Positions 1 through 17,325 are shown, numbered from the stretch's first letter. The stretch: 64,000 nucleotides of DNA from Heliocidaris erythrogramma (GCA_025617745.1 CM046853.1:8386974-8450973), one strand, 5' to 3'. Translations and numbers: made by a program. Notes: generated from the sequence alone by a model not told the origin.

Positions 1-146
1 AAAAAAAAAGTTACTTATTTATTTGTTATTTTTTTAATGGTTATTATATTTATTATTATTATTATTATTATATATTTATTTATTTATTTTTTTTTTATTA
101 ATTAATTTTTTTTTTTTTTTTGTTTTTTTTTTTTTTTTTTTTGGGG
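1..146. repeat. A/T low-complexity tract
   Basis: Nearly pure A/T sequence with long T runs and ATT repeats, ending in a G run. It lies in the intron upstream of the protease exon that starts at 269. No gene signal is visible. Confidence 0.9.
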
Positions 147-268
147 GGGTCGTCACTCACTATTTCAAAATATATTTGCTTCAATTTTCTTCAATTCTAC
201 CATACTATGAGACAATTAACCAATCAGTGTTAAATATCAATATATTTCTGTCCTTATATAACCCTCAG

Positions 269-1304
269 GGAGAAATCCGGATTACCTGCAGGTGGCCAGG
301 CAAGTCGTGATACCAAACGAGATCTGTATACGGAATGGCTACTATAACATCCCAGTAGTACCTTCTGTGTTCTGTACGATGTATGCCCAGGGATTCCAGT
401 CCACATGCACAGTAAGTTTATATTGTGCTGTTGTGTGTACCTCAATAGCATATTTCAAATCTACATGTATGTTAATAATTACGCTTCCTTCTACATCACC
501 TAAGATCTAAGACAAAATAAAAGCTTATTATAGCAATGATTATACTAGAGGTTCAACACTTTTGTTGATACTTCAGTCAGTACTACTGTTGGTCTTGCAA
601 AGAACATTAAAATGTGTATTTTGTCCTTTTATCATTCTAACTGATGATTTTTAATATTGAGAATTTCCAACTAAAATTAACTGCTCGAAGAGCTTTACAA
701 TGTATTTTATTATTCCTATCATTGGATTGGATTCAGTTACGATTGAAGTGCACTTTCTCCACTCTGCTTGGTATTATTCTGGTCTGGTAACCATTTTAAA
801 CTGGCCCACTTAAAATTAAATTTACATTCCACCGATAGGGCAGTACAGCAATATAAATTTAGATAAAATGCGCTTCTTATATAGGACAAGAGTGCCGTGC
901 AGTCGGGGCGCGAACCCACGACCTTTGCATCCCCACTAAAAGTGATTAGACCACTCAACTACGAAACCTCTCTGCTGAAAGTGCTAGAAAATTAATCAGA
1001 TAATAAAAAGTGACTTATGCATTAAATAATGATAATAATATGTCTTGTTTACCCAGGGTAGCCTCATCAGTATTATATACTGTTCTCCCTGAGGGCCCTG
1101 CAATTGTATTACACCAGCCTAATTACTCAACTCATGTTTCAGGGTGACAGTGGTGGTCCAGCTGTCCAGGAGATTGATGGTCAGTGGACAATACAGGGTT
1201 TGACCAGCTTTATAGGACTATGTGGCATTCCGTACCAACCTTCTGGCTTCACACGGGTCACAGGTTTCCTGGACTTCATTGCAGACATATTGAAAAACAA
1301 TTGA
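269..1304 (+). CDS. Elastase-like S1 serine protease, last two coding exons (5' partial)
   Basis: Two exons, 269-411 and 1143-1304, join in phase 0 (donor GTAAGT after 411, acceptor TTTCAG before 1143) and end at TGA 1302-1304. Together they encode the C-terminal part of a trypsin-fold protease. The catalytic serine lies in GDSGGP at the start of the second exon, so the intron falls just before the active site, as in many S1 genes. The preceding STCT puts Ser at chymotrypsin position 189, which argues against trypsin-like specificity. The later GLTSFIG segment has bulky Phe-Ile at positions 215-216, and PSGFTRV follows, as in pancreatic elastases with a narrow S1 pocket. The His and Asp exons must lie upstream of the window. 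The product is probably a secreted digestive or fluid protease. The family call is firm; the elastase subtype is inferred. Confidence 0.88.
760..975 (-). repeat. tRNA-derived SINE-like element
   Basis: Read on the minus strand, the segment has a perfect pol III A-box match, TAGTTGAGTGG (951-961), and a near-consensus B box, GGTTCGCGCCC (906-916), with tRNA-like spacing. A tRNA-unrelated tail follows. It lies in the intron between the two protease exons. It could be a decayed tRNA gene, but the tail and its relatives at 8, 10.5 and 45 kb favour a SINE. Confidence 0.6.
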
Positions 1305-2930
1305 CCGTTGGGCCATGATCATATACCCACCAGCTTCACCCTATGCTGCATGGATATACACCACTCTTTATTTTAACCCATGACCACGTCCATGACCACG
1401 CCCACGCCCATTTCCACGCCCATCACAACCTTCCAAGGACCCCATGGCGCCCGGGGAAAACTATCAAGTCAAGTCAATTAATGGTTAACACTTTAAAACG
1501 CCATTATGGGGGTGTGGAATAGCTCGATCCTGAAGATAATAACGGGGAGCAAATTTAGCGACCGGGCTTTAGAAAATTTTTGCATTTCAAACCCTTTAAA
1601 ACACCATTTCTTACGCATTTTGTCCTTGACTGCATGGGGCGCAAATAACTCTTAAAGACCATAAATTTTCTTTTTTCTCTCTTTTGCATTTTTTGCGCCC
1701 CTTCCGAAGTGCCGCCCGGGGCACATGCCCCTCTGCCCCCCGTAGATACGCCACTGAGGCTACTTCTGTCAAGAATGAAAATCAAATGTAGAGCATCACC
1801 AATTAAATCCATATTAATTGACTTGAGTGGATTATTGAAACGAAGTGTCCAAAACAGAAGAAGAAGAAGAAGAAAAAGAAGAAGGAAGAAGGAAGAAAAA
1901 GAGTGATGATAAAGTGGTAAATTAAAGCCTCATTAAATAGCTTGGTTTAGTAATATTGAATTAAAACAGTTTAATAGCTTTCATCTTTATCAAGGTACAT
2001 TTTCACTGTTATTTTTATTTTTTTACATTTTCATGTTTTAGATGTGCTTGCTACAATGACAACGTTCTCCTTTTGTTGACAATACATCTTCTTATGGAGC
2101 AATGCTGCCCGAGAAAAAAAAAATGTGTTGTAATAATTATACCATTTGACGAATCATATCAAACCAGTAACTTGGACTGATGCCGCCTTATTATTCTAAA
2201 GTCAATTTTGAATAAAACTTTTATAAATAGATATATACATAGTTAAAACTATTTGTCCCATTTGTAAACTTGGTTGAACCAGACTTGGTCAGTTTGCCGA
2301 GATTTCTTGAGAAGTGCACCTGTTATGACAATAAATTTTCAAGATCCTACTACAACTTCTCATATTTTTGTATGAATTCTTTCCAATTTCCATGTATATA
2401 TAAAATTTAAAAAACTCAGAAGAGCAGCAGTATATGACCCTCGTGAGATACCCGTTTTGATAGCGTATACTGCATTCAAAGATTGTTCCCTTTGGAGGAA
2501 CATGTACCTGTATAAGGTTGAAAATGTACATTTCAAACCCTGTCAAACATAAGAAATAAATAGTATATATATATATATATATATATATGAATATGTATAT
2601 CCACACACACATCCACACTTTCCTCTCGCCCCTCCTCAGTATATATATTATCCCACCCCTTGGCCCTCTTGCATAAAAGTTGCGTTTAAACGCAAGTCAA
2701 AAAATTAAAGCAAGTCCCAAATACGCGATTCTGATTGGTTGAAAATCAAGTTGCGTTTCAGTCCACCTTCACTCACCTTCCTCTCTACATGCATCTCATA
2801 TTCCTAAAATACATACAGATGGATCCAGAGGCAGAAACGTATTGTGAATATTACCATTTTTAATGCTGATAAGAAAGCTGATAAGAAGGGGTAGTAGAGG
2901 TACTTCAGGTAGAGGTACTTCAATGTCTAC
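1305..2930. other. Protease 3' flank, no gene seen
   Basis: I see no supported gene here. It holds a short CATGACCACGCC-type repeat near 1378-1430, a purine-rich GAA/AGAA tract (1855-1906), and a TA dinucleotide repeat (about 2564-2588). Near 2680-2760 there is a small inverted repeat of TTGCGTTT and AAACGCAA. Confidence 0.6.
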
Positions 2931-3116
2931 ACTTCAATATCGACACTGATCACCCCATCCTTGGCTAGGTGGTTCCTCCTGAACCCGGTCTGATATGAGT
3001 CCAAGGATGCTTTCAGACCAGGCCATGTATAGTGTGTACCTCTGCCGCACAACTCGAGTGCGCTTCCACAAAGGTGCATGGGTTAGCTGCCCCTGCATCT
3101 TTTCTTAAGTGCTACA

Positions 3117-5382
3117 ATGTCAATAAATAAGCCTCGAATGGACAGACCTTCACGGAATCGACCCCTGCTTGCCCCCAGAGTACGTGATTCGGAACTGCGA
3201 TTACTGGTAGTTAACATTCGTGGCCTTATAGGCCTTAAACCGCCAAATACTGACAACCAAACAATTGAATACTTAGACTCCAACCTCTTGTCCAAGATGG
3301 AAGAGGTTGTTGCATCCTCTGTCATACTTGCTGGATGGGGACTTTAATGTCCACCATGAAGAATGGTTGGGCAGCCATAATACGGACGCTGCTGGACGCC
3401 TCATGCTTCAGTTTGCCAATTCACATGGTCTAAACCAAATAGTGAAAGAACCGACTAGAGGGGATCAAATTTTGGACCTTGTCCTGGCAGATTTGCCGTC
3501 TGCGATCCTCTTCTACCCTAGCAAATGTGTAGGAACTTCAGACCATAACCCGGTTCTGGTCACAGTTGACCTCCGTGTTTTTAGGGACAAGCCCTTCAAA
3601 CAAAAGGTCTGGCAACACGAGAAGGCTGATTTCTGGGAAATGCGTGCCCATTTCTCATCCGTTGACTGGCCTGAAGTCTTTCATGACAAGGACCCAGAAA
3701 CTGCATGCACTAATTAAGGTCACTGTTATTATTTATGATGCTATGGAAACATTCATTCCTCACAAAATGGTCATAAAAAATACAGGTTTAATGATGAATG
3801 TAGAAGAGCAGCAACAAAGAAACGTAGAATCTATCGTCAAAACAAGAAGGACAATCCTACTTCCACAAAGGAAAAATTCACGAAAGCCCGAAAGTCTAAT
3901 TACGTTCAGATAGAGAAAAAAGCCAAAAAGCAATACAACTTAAAACTCAAAGAACATCTAACAGACCAAAATATCAGTAGTAAATATTGGTGGCGTGTTG
4001 TTAATGCTCTTTCTGGTAAATCGGGTCACACAGATATACCTGTCATAGTAAACGACAATGTTGTGCACAGTACTGCTAAAGAAAAGGCTCAAGCCTTCTG
4101 TAATACCTTTGCAGAAAAATGCAACCTTCAAGGAGCACAAGAAGATGCTCCTTTCCTAGATAAGTCCACACAGTCCTCTTTTGAGAATGTCATATTCAAA
4201 CCAAAGATTATTAATAGGCTTCTCAGACAACTTGCTCCAGATAAAGCCACTGGTCCGGACCATATTCCTATCAGAGTCTTAAAAGCATGTAGTGCTGAGC
4301 TGGCCAGCCCTTTAAGTCGGCTTTTCAAACTCTGCTTCAACAATGGTGTTTTCCCAAGTTCTGGAAGACAGCAAATGTTGTTCCCATTCATAAAAGGGAC
4401 TCAAAGTCTGACCCCACTAAATATCGTCCCATCTCTTTACTTAGTATCATTAGTAAAGTAATGGAATCTGCTGTTCTTTGCAATTTCAAAGCTATTTGTT
4501 CAGAAGGAATCTTATTTCCCACAGACAATTTGGTTTTAGATCAGGTCACAGTACTGCCGACCTCCTAACAATAATCTCCCAAGAAGGTAACATTTCACTA
4601 TAGATAAAGCTAGGAGAAGAGGTCTATATTGTGGCCCTTGATATTAAGGGAGCATTAGACAAAGTGTAGCACAACGGTCTTGTATCGAAATTGAAATCCA
4701 AAGGAGTAGATGGAAAAGCCCTTGCTTGGCTACGTAATTGTTTGTCAGACCGTCACATCTCAGTAGTCCTTGCTGGTCAAGCTTCTGAAGCCATCCCTGT
4801 CAATGCTTCAGTACCTCAGGGCTCTGTTCTGGGACCACTGCTCTTCTCCATCTACATTGATGACCTTGTGGATGTCTGTGAGAATGAGCTGTACTTGTAT
4901 GCTGATGATTCAACATTGTTTGCTCGTCTAATTCCTGCAAACAGTGACATCAGATCAATTGAAGATAGTCTCAACAGGGACCTGTCAAACATAAAATCCT
5001 GGGCTAACAAATGGAAAGTCACATTTGAACCTACCAAGTCTAAAATGATGATTATTTCAAGGAAGAATCCCCTCACAATTAAACTTGCAGCTGCTTGTGT
5101 ATTCTACAAAATGCACAGAGAACAGTGCCCAAAAGACTTAAATGAAATGCTCCCTCCGCCTCTAGAAAGGAGACGAGTGACCAGAGCTAGTGTATCTTCT
5201 CCTGTCCATGCTGTTCTATTACCCACTGAAAAACTCATCAATTAGACAGAAGCTTCATTCACACGGCTTCAAGGGTTTGGAACAGTCTCCCAAATCATGT
5301 TGTTGGAACGCCTTCCTGTACAGGACTAAATTCTTGTAAAAGGCGTGTGCATAGATTTCTTTTGGCAAATCGAATTTCATGA
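3117..5382 (+). mobile_element. Decayed non-LTR retrotransposon (Jockey/CR1/L2-type LINE)
   Basis: Fragments of one LINE polyprotein run in order on the plus strand in shifting frames. First comes an AP-type endonuclease remnant with LRLLVVNIRG, then after a frameshift GDFNVHHEEW and a DHNPV motif near 3541. A linker follows, then the reverse transcriptase: DKATGPDHIP near 4235, PQGSVLGPLLFS near 4816, and the catalytic YADD box within YLYADDSTLFA near 4895. The element ends in the family C-terminal motif SRVWNSLPNHVV near 5260, with a stop at 5380-5382. Several frameshifts and in-frame stops, plus an apparent deletion within the endonuclease between 3300 and 3340, make it non-functional. The clade is approximate. 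Confidence 0.88.
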
Positions 5383-7444
5383 CTTCAATGTTTTACCTAT
5401 TGCCCAATATTTTTCCTTAAATTGCTTTTTATATCCTTTTTATATATTTTTTTAATGAGTTGCAGTGAACCATTGATTAACCTTCTGGATCCTTGGTGTT
5501 TTGGCTGGCTATTGTTCACACTTTGCATGTTATATACAAAAAAAAGTCCCCTCTTCTGCGTTTTTGGCCCTAGGCTTCGCCCCCCCCCCCCCCCCATCGT
5601 CTTTTCAATTAAGGGAGCTTGAAGAGGGCCATCGCGATTTTTAGAAAATTCTTTAAAAAATGTTTTTTGCAATATACATGTATAAGGAAAACTTGTGCCA
5701 CCCTCTTAGCAGTCCTGGCTAAAAGACAAATTAATTATACATTGTAACCGCCATGATGAGTTTGAATTTGATTATATTCTGTTTCTGTTATGCTTTTATA
5801 ACGGTTGATAACTACACCCGGTCTGTTATACTAGTTAGCAACATTACTCTCCGTCGAGTGAAATCTGATATATATATTATTTTGATGTAAATTGCCTTTG
5901 TTTTGTTTCTATTTAACAGGCTGCTATTGCGTTTTACTTTGTCTCTTAATGATAGCAACATAATGTTTTTGTTGAGTATAATCTGATATTATGTAGAACT
6001 TTTTTTTTATATATACTGTGCCTTTGCTTTGTTGAATTTTGTGTTTGTTGTTTTGTTTTGATGATAATCCTATTAAATATGTCAGGATCCTATTTCAATA
6101 AATTTTAATTTTGATCTATTTTGTTAATTTTAGAAAATCTAGTAAATCTAGTAAATTTAGTAACACACACATATTTTACTTCATTAGAAAGGGAAGTATT
6201 TATTGTTTATCATTTCAATATCACTGTATGTCTTTTTTCATTAGCTTACTTTTACATTATCTTACTTCATACTGTCAAATATTACTTAATATAACTAATG
6301 AAAATAATAGTCTACCTTATACATGTAGTACAATAAAATTCATACTTCATTACAAAAGAGAATGCCTTTTTGCCCATTTTGTCACTGATATATAAAAGGT
6401 ATTAAATAAATAATAATAATTATAACACTAATAATAATGATAATGATAATAATAATCAGGGAGATGAGAAGGTCAAGTCATTTTCCTCTCAATCAGAGAT
6501 GATTAATAGCTTTCCAATTTCAGTTTGAATAATCTGATCAATATTCTAATAGAAAAATTGTATATTCTTCAATCAATAAACCCATAGCTGCAATTACTAC
6601 CCTAGAATATTGCACATTTACAATGCATAAAATCATATTACGTGTATAATGATGAGGAAATACATTATGAACATGTTCATCTCTTGGAAATACATGTAGA
6701 TAAATTCTTTGAATGCTATGTTTGAAAACCAATCTTATCAACATTACCTGTATAATGATGAGGAAATACATTATGAACATGTTTATCTCTTGGAAATACA
6801 TGTAGATAAATTCTTTGAATGCTATGTTTGAAAACCAATCTGAATATTTGACAAGGTTTACAAAAGCATGGGGAAAGAGGATAATTCGAAAGTCGGCTGG
6901 TGATTACACAGAAATACAACCTTTCATTGCATGTTGCTCTGAAAGAAAGCAGAAAAGTCAGAAGCAGATTGGGGAAATAATTATATGAATTTGGACAAAC
7001 AATGGGAAATATTTGAGTTGTAATTTCTTTACAAGTGGGAATTTCAAATTAGCTACTTCAGTTATGTCGCTGTGATGCAGTGGCTAACAATTCACATAGA
7101 TGACTACAATATCTATTTTCACAAACATATTACTTTGTATGATTTAAAAAAAACAATTTGCTATCCATAGTACATGTATATTTTGAGTATTACTCCTTGG
7201 AAAAAGGAGCTTAGGAGAAAACCAGAAAGTAATGATTTTCTGGTGCCCAACAAACAGGAGAGTTGTCCCTGAATATGTCACAATCGACACAGTTTGATTT
7301 CTTTCAAACTTTCACTTGTTTCTCTTATTTTTCTGCTTTCACACATCAATTTAGTACAAATGTTGGATTGTCCTTTAAGATCATTTTTTTACCTCCTACC
7401 TACTTAATACTAAACAATTACTTCTTTAACTTCTAAGGATTATT
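5383..7444. other. Intergenic AT-rich stretch
   Basis: No gene is supported. It holds a 16-base C run at 5580-5595, runs of ATA/ATT near 6405-6455, and the tandem duplication annotated separately at 6643-6843. Part of it may be the LINE 3' UTR. Confidence 0.5.
6643..6843. repeat. Two-copy direct tandem repeat, period 106 bp
   Basis: A block of about 95 bp beginning TGTATAATGATGAGG occurs at 6643 and again at 6749. Both copies contain TCTTGGAAATACATG and end at AAAACCAATCT, and they are almost identical, so this is a recent local duplication. Confidence 0.85.
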
Positions 7445-7838
7445 TTAAAGGAGAATGAAACCCTGGGGAAATATCCATTTTAATGAAAAGATAGTAAAGA
7501 GAGAAGCAATTTAAAAAAAGTTCCATCAAAATCGGTTAAGAAATGAAAAAGTTGTGAAAGTTTGAAAAGTCTCGATTTACTTTCTATGGCGATCCTCAAA
7601 TTGGCTATTTGCTTCAATGTGGCAGGTTTTTGTGGACAACTCTCCATATGTTTTGTACACAAAATTTCAGATTTTCTCCATTATCTCTCAAGGTACAGCT
7701 TGTCTCTTTTTTAGCTCTATGTATATCATGGTAAAATGTATTTTACACAACATATGTTGAGGTCACAAAGAGACATGTAGCATCTTTAGAGATAATGGAG
7801 AAAATCTGAAATTTTCGTGTACAAAACATATGGAGAAA
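7445..7838 (+). mobile_element. MITE family A, truncated copy (TTAA ends)
   Basis: It starts TTAAAGGAGAATGAAACCC and matches the left part of the complete copy at 33862-34437. After about 390 bp the homology stops within the inner arm, so the right terminus is missing. TTAA next to AGG suggests a piggyBac-type target choice. Confidence 0.75.
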
Positions 7839-7974
7839 CACATTTGCATGAGCATAATAATAAGAAGAGTTCAATGTTAACAATCCATCAATAAGTTGCA
7901 TTACATGATGCTCTTAAAAGTTATAAACTGTGAAATCTTAACAAGTTTAATCAAAATCTAACAGAATTCAAGAT

Positions 7975-8180
7975 AAAGATGTGAGCCTTGGTAGCTTAGT
8001 GGTTTCTGAACATTTGAATAGAAACTTGAAAGTCATGGGTACATCAATCCACGACCTGGCACTTGTATGTCCTAATGCAAGGTATCTGTTTACATTGTTT
8101 TACTCCATCCATGTGCATAAGTGGTACCTGGTACAACATGAACATCTATGCGGTTGGACTAGCACTTGCGCACCTTAACA
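7975..8180 (+). repeat. Diverged tRNA-derived SINE-like element
   Basis: A tRNA-like head reads GGTAGCTTAGTGG (A-box-like). A degenerate B-box-like segment, GGGTACATCAATCC, follows about 40 bases later, with a non-tRNA tail. It resembles the better preserved copies at 10528 and 44939. Confidence 0.45.
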
Positions 8181-8382
8181 TCTGGATCCTTCCCAAGTGG
8201 AATGAAGAATTCACACATCAGAGTACAATCATTACTGAATAATTTTTAATCTACTGATTCGGCTAATGATACAATGTGGTGTGTAATTGTAAAAACAATG
8301 AATAAAACAAAATACCCATATATTATCATCATCAATATACACATGGATTTGATATCTCTTTTAGGGTTGGTGACAGCCTTGT

Positions 8383-8616
8383 ATGAAACTAATGGACCTG
8401 GGCTAGATGATGTCATGTTCAATCTTTAGTCCCACTGTGGGGTCTTTGCAATGATCCATGAGCTTCAGTAAATCATTTCCTTGTATATAACCAATGGACT
8501 TGTGCTAGATGATGTCATGTTCCATCTCTCGTCCCATTATAATATCTTTGCAATGATCATGGAGCTTCAGTGAATAACAGCCTTGTATGAAACCATTGAA
8601 TCTTGGCTCAATGATG

Positions 8617-8640
<24 letters not shown>
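8383..8640. repeat. Three-copy tandem repeat over the ANKRD16 stop
   Basis: About 107 bp units containing GATGATGTCATGTTC occur near 8406, 8510 and 8611. Other shared parts include CCTTGTATGAAAC and TTTGCAATGATC. The third copy, read on the minus strand, contains the last codons and TGA stop of ANKRD16, so the 3' UTR consists of duplicated end-of-gene sequence. Confidence 0.75.
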
Positions 8641-13851
<5,211 letters not shown>

Positions 13852-14056
13852 TGTCCAAGAACTCTTATTTAACAAGCTTAATGTTCGTAGAAGTCGAATC
13901 TATTAGAATGTAAATTACAATAAATTTAGTAAGATACCACAATAATAAAAAATACCATCAGAATTTAAAATAATTTTTTTAAATATTTTTTTTAGTCATA
14001 ATAAACTGAAGTTGCAGTAATCGAGTGACACAACTAGATGCAAGATGACTAAACCC
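13852..14056. other. 5' flank of ANKRD16
   Basis: AT-rich sequence directly upstream of the ANKRD16 start. I see no CpG-island-like segment and no recognisable core promoter. Confidence 0.4.
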
Positions 14057-14664
14057 TTAAAGGAGAATGAAACCCCAAACTTGTATGCACTTTAACAAAC
14101 TAGAAAAACTTTAGAAGCATATCACTGAAAGCTTGAGGAAAAACGGATAAAGAATATAAAAGTTATGAAGATTCAAAAAACCTAAAATCGCTAAATGAAA
14201 TTGGCAACATACTCATTGTGCTATTAGAAGATGCTATAACGTATTTGTGCTCTCTTTATAGGTAATAAATAAGAAAATTATCAGATTTCAGGTTTTGAAC
14301 AAAGAAAATTGAATTATCAACAGTTTTCTTGAAATATATTATGCAAAATAAATTTATGAACACCACCTGTAATACAGAAATCAAATTTTCTAAGATAAAT
14401 TCAAGGAAAGTGGATTTTTACATTATTTGTTTAAGGCAATTGGAAAGTATAGCACATTTACATCACAGCATCTCATTAGCACGAGGACACAGGCAATTTC
14501 AGGTCTCCATTCATTTAGCGATTTTAGAATTTCAAATATTCATAACTTTTTTATTAGTTGTCCGTTTTTCCTGACCCTTTCACTGATATGCTTCTATTAT
14601 CTGCTTCTATTATCTGCTTCTATTAAAATTCGTCATTTTGGGGGTGGGTTTCATGCTCCTTTAA
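14057..14664. mobile_element. MITE family A, diverged full-length copy
   Basis: The left end is TTAAAGGAGAATGAAACCCC and the right end is the inverted GGGTTTCATGCTCCTTTAA. TTAA flanks both sides, and an imperfect palindrome lies between them. A direct triplicate of TATCTGCTTCTAT sits near 14595-14625. No coding capacity. Confidence 0.8.
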
Positions 14665-15556
14665 ATTATGGAATCAAGTCACATTTCATTCTGTTTGTAG
14701 TCACCAACCATTGACAAGGCATACCTCCAGCTAGCATTTTAGACCTTATGTTAAATCTGCACAATCGATCTCAAATCGGTAAATATGTTAATATCTTTAT
14801 CCAATTTTATTGGATGACTGAGACAGATCATTATAAATGACCAAACGTTAGAATATCAATATAAGACTAGACAGAGGCTACACATCATGGTTCAATTAAA
14901 TTAGGCGTAAATATTCAAATTTGAATGAAGAGCGCGGCTAAACCTAAAACAACAACATTAAACTAAAGACAGTGTGAAGTAATTAGAAGAGAATTGTTTC
15001 TTTTTAGCCATTCATTCATTTTATTTATAAAATTTAATTCAGATCTAGCTGACTTAAAGGTTGACTAAATTAGAGAGAAAATGGGTGCTCTTTCCATGTA
15101 GTTTTGCCTTCTAATCACGAATCTGCCAATCGATTGTCCAAATTATGTCTCGTTTTGGCGAAAAAGGGGGAAAAGTAGAGGTTTTGGGACAGTTCCTTAA
15201 AACTCGTGAGCTGATTGGCTAACCCCCAAGTGACGTATGAAAAGTAAGAGGCACAAGATCTGCAGGCTGCAGCATATAATATTGTACACAGAATGCGGTA
15301 TTTGACCCCTCTGTTCAACGGACAATTTATGAAAAAAGGAAATTAATCAATATAATCTTAGGAGTGAATAATCATTAGCAATATATTTTCTACAAGATTA
15401 GAAAACGCTTTTGCCCAAATATACAGCTCTTGTTTTGTTTTTTAGCTTTTATTTTGAACAATGTTCTCATCCATCTGAGCTTGCCGAACAAAAGTTTTGA
15501 ATTGGTCATAAACGCGTGCACAGCCGTTTTATGCGTCTGTATGTACAATGTCCTAC
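14665..15556. other. Intergenic, nothing recognised
   Basis: I find no exon with both good splice signals and a conserved motif. Short open frames here are not supported. Confidence 0.4.
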
Positions 15557-16208
15557 TAGTGCTGGGACTAAAAACCGGGTACCCGGGTCCCGCCCGAGAG
15601 CATCGGGTCCCGGGTCAAAATATTACATGCCCGTTTCCCGAAAATAAGTATTTAATGATTACTCATGTATGTAACATGTAGGGGTGGGAGTTTCGGGTAT
15701 TTTTTCAATTCGGGAACCCGACAATTTTTCGGGCGGGTTCCCGGTTACCCGAAAATCATATAACACAAATTACAAGCTTATATTTACCCTTAAGAAGCTA
15801 TTAACACTGGGAAAAACTCGAAAGCGCATCACTGCAGTGGGGCGCTACATGGATATTTACATGTAGATATTGAATGGCTGGTCGACGTTATCTACCGCCT
15901 TGTCATGTTACATACATGAGTAATCATTAAATACTTATTTTCGGGAAACGGGCATGTAATATTTTGACCCGGGACCCGATGCTCTCGGGCGGGACCCGGG
16001 TACCCGGTTTTTAGTCCCAGCACTAGTAACATGACAAGGCGGTAGATAACGTCGACCAGCCATTCAATATCTACATGTAAATATCCATGTAAATCCAGGG
16101 TAAATATAAGCTTGTAATTTGTGTTATATGATTTTCTGGTAACCGGGAACCCGCCCGAAAAATCGTTGGGTTCCCGAATTGAAAAAATACCCGAAACTCC
16201 CACCCCTA
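15557..16208. mobile_element. hAT-like non-autonomous element with interdigitated inverted repeats
   Basis: The 652 bp element is flanked by the 8 bp direct repeat TGTCCTAC (15549-15556 and 16209-16216). It begins TAGTGCTGGGA and ends in the inverted TAGGGGTGGGA, which fit one hAT-like terminus. Inside there are two GC-rich modules: X at about 15557-15680 (CCGGGTACCCGGGTCCCG) and Y from 15681. They are followed by inverted X (about 15909-16027) and inverted Y (about 16031-16208). The order X-Y-X'-Y' cannot fold as one simple hairpin. Confidence 0.75.
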
Positions 16209-16558
16209 TGTCCTACACATCTTTAGTACGGCAGTGACTATGTTCCCCTCGTACATATAGGCCTATAGCGACTGGTGAATGCTTTTGTTTTGTTTAGTTC
16301 CCTTACGTTTTTTTTTTACTTCGCTTTACATAGTAGTACTGACTTAGATTTTGGCTGAATTCGAGTAACTTATATAGAGAGAGGAAAAGTGCCCGCGATT
16401 CCGAGTTGGAGGACTTTTCTGAGCCATGCAGATACGAACTCTGATTTATCAGATGATTTATCAGACCCCGAAGGCAAAGAAGCTCGAGTGGCAAGGGGAA
16501 ATTCGACCATATTATATGTTTGAACCCCTCGCAGAATACGGTGAAGGGCCGTGGGTGA

Positions 16559-16686
16559 AGTAACTCCAGGAAGCTCCAACGCGTTGGAGCTCCCTGGAGT
16601 TACGGGTGAAGTAGACCGAAAATTCTGTCTCTCCTTCGTTCGTTAGGTCGTCTTAGCTAACGAACGAGAGACAGAATTTTTGGTCT
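16559..16686. repeat. Two consecutive hairpins, each preceded by GGGTGAAGTA
   Basis: Hairpin 1 (about 16560-16601) pairs TAACTCCAGG with CCTGGAGTTA around a near-palindromic core containing CAACGCGTTG. Hairpin 2 (about 16613-16686) pairs AGACCGAAAATTCTGTCTCT with its near-exact complement, around a centre with CGTTCGTTAG. GTGAAGTA precedes hairpin 1, GGGTGAAGTA precedes hairpin 2, and GGGTGAAG follows it. Confidence 0.8.
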
Positions 16687-16729
16687 ATATACGGGTGAAG
16701 CTGCTGCAGCTGCAGCTGCTGTCGTTGAA

Positions 16730-17037
16730 AAACAGATTGGAAGTCTTGACTCCAAGTCTGATCGTTGGAATAGTTGAATCTTTTAGCTAGCTTATCATTC
16801 TCTTCATGCCAAATTCGGAATACAGGACAGGATCCTCAAAATCATCTTCGGCAAAGTGATCACTGCAGATTGTACCACTCACTTGGCCGGCCCTTGCCAC
16901 TCTGCCTGCGTGAGCTTTACCTTTGCGACCCACTATTTCCGTAGATTTTCATCTTTAGGAGAATGATGTAGGCTTACACCACTCATAGGTACACGCCATT
17001 GCCGACTGTGTAGTAACGCAGCCAACACACATCCCAT
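16730..17037 (-). pseudogene. THAP zinc-finger domain remnant
   Basis: On the minus strand, an ATG at 17037-17035 opens a frame starting MGC. It runs through SLHHSPKDENLRK, a stop codon, then WVAKVKLTQAEWQGPAK. After a frameshift, GTICSDHFAEDDFE follows, and later LKDSTIPTI in another frame. This order (PKD-LR-W, then the C-x2-H pair of ICSDHF with DDFE, then LK-PTI) is the THAP DNA-binding domain. At least one stop and two frameshifts make it a relic. It may come from a P-element-like (THAP9-type) transposase or a THAP gene; the sequence does not decide. The first Cys pair is incompletely preserved. Confidence 0.6.
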
Positions 17038-17146
17038 ACCTAAACTGCATCACTGTGCATTTTTGGCTATATTTAATTGAATATCATATATTGCAGTTTA
17101 CTTACATCCAAAGAATTATATTGAATAATAGATGATTAAAACTTAC

Positions 17147-17325
17147 CAGGTTGTTTTGTGACCTTTGAAGAGGGTTTCCTGAAATTTTGGGTCCTTTTTG
17201 TCGATAACTGCTATCGAGACTGTCCCGTCAGCATCCAGTTTGTATTTTTCACGATTATGATGAAGGGAGCCCTCAGCGCTCGTAGTAGTACCGGCGCGAT
17301 GGGTTCGTCGATCTCCTACGAAGAC
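17147..17325 (-). CDS. Candidate internal exon, unrecognised
   Basis: A 179 bp open stretch on the minus strand lies between a good acceptor (CCCTTTCAG) and donor (CTGGTAAGT). It would encode GDRRTHRAGTTTSAEG near the start and KLDADGTVSIAVIDKKD, then KFQETLFKGHKTT. Composition is balanced and protein-like, unlike neighbouring AT-rich shadows. It stands just upstream of the THAP relic and could belong to the same dead gene. The acceptor lies inside the arm of the hairpin at 17316-17451, so that hairpin may be a later insertion. I do not recognise the family. Confidence 0.3.

Noticed and set aside
951..961. Functional tRNA gene on the minus strand near 0.9 kb
   Set aside because: The A box is good but the B box has a mismatch, I could not draw a full acceptor stem, and the tail is SINE-like.
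15430..16203. Two matching open frames on opposite strands near 15.5-16.2 kb
   Set aside because: They read the two inverted copies of the GC-rich modules of the hAT-like element; there is no conserved protein.
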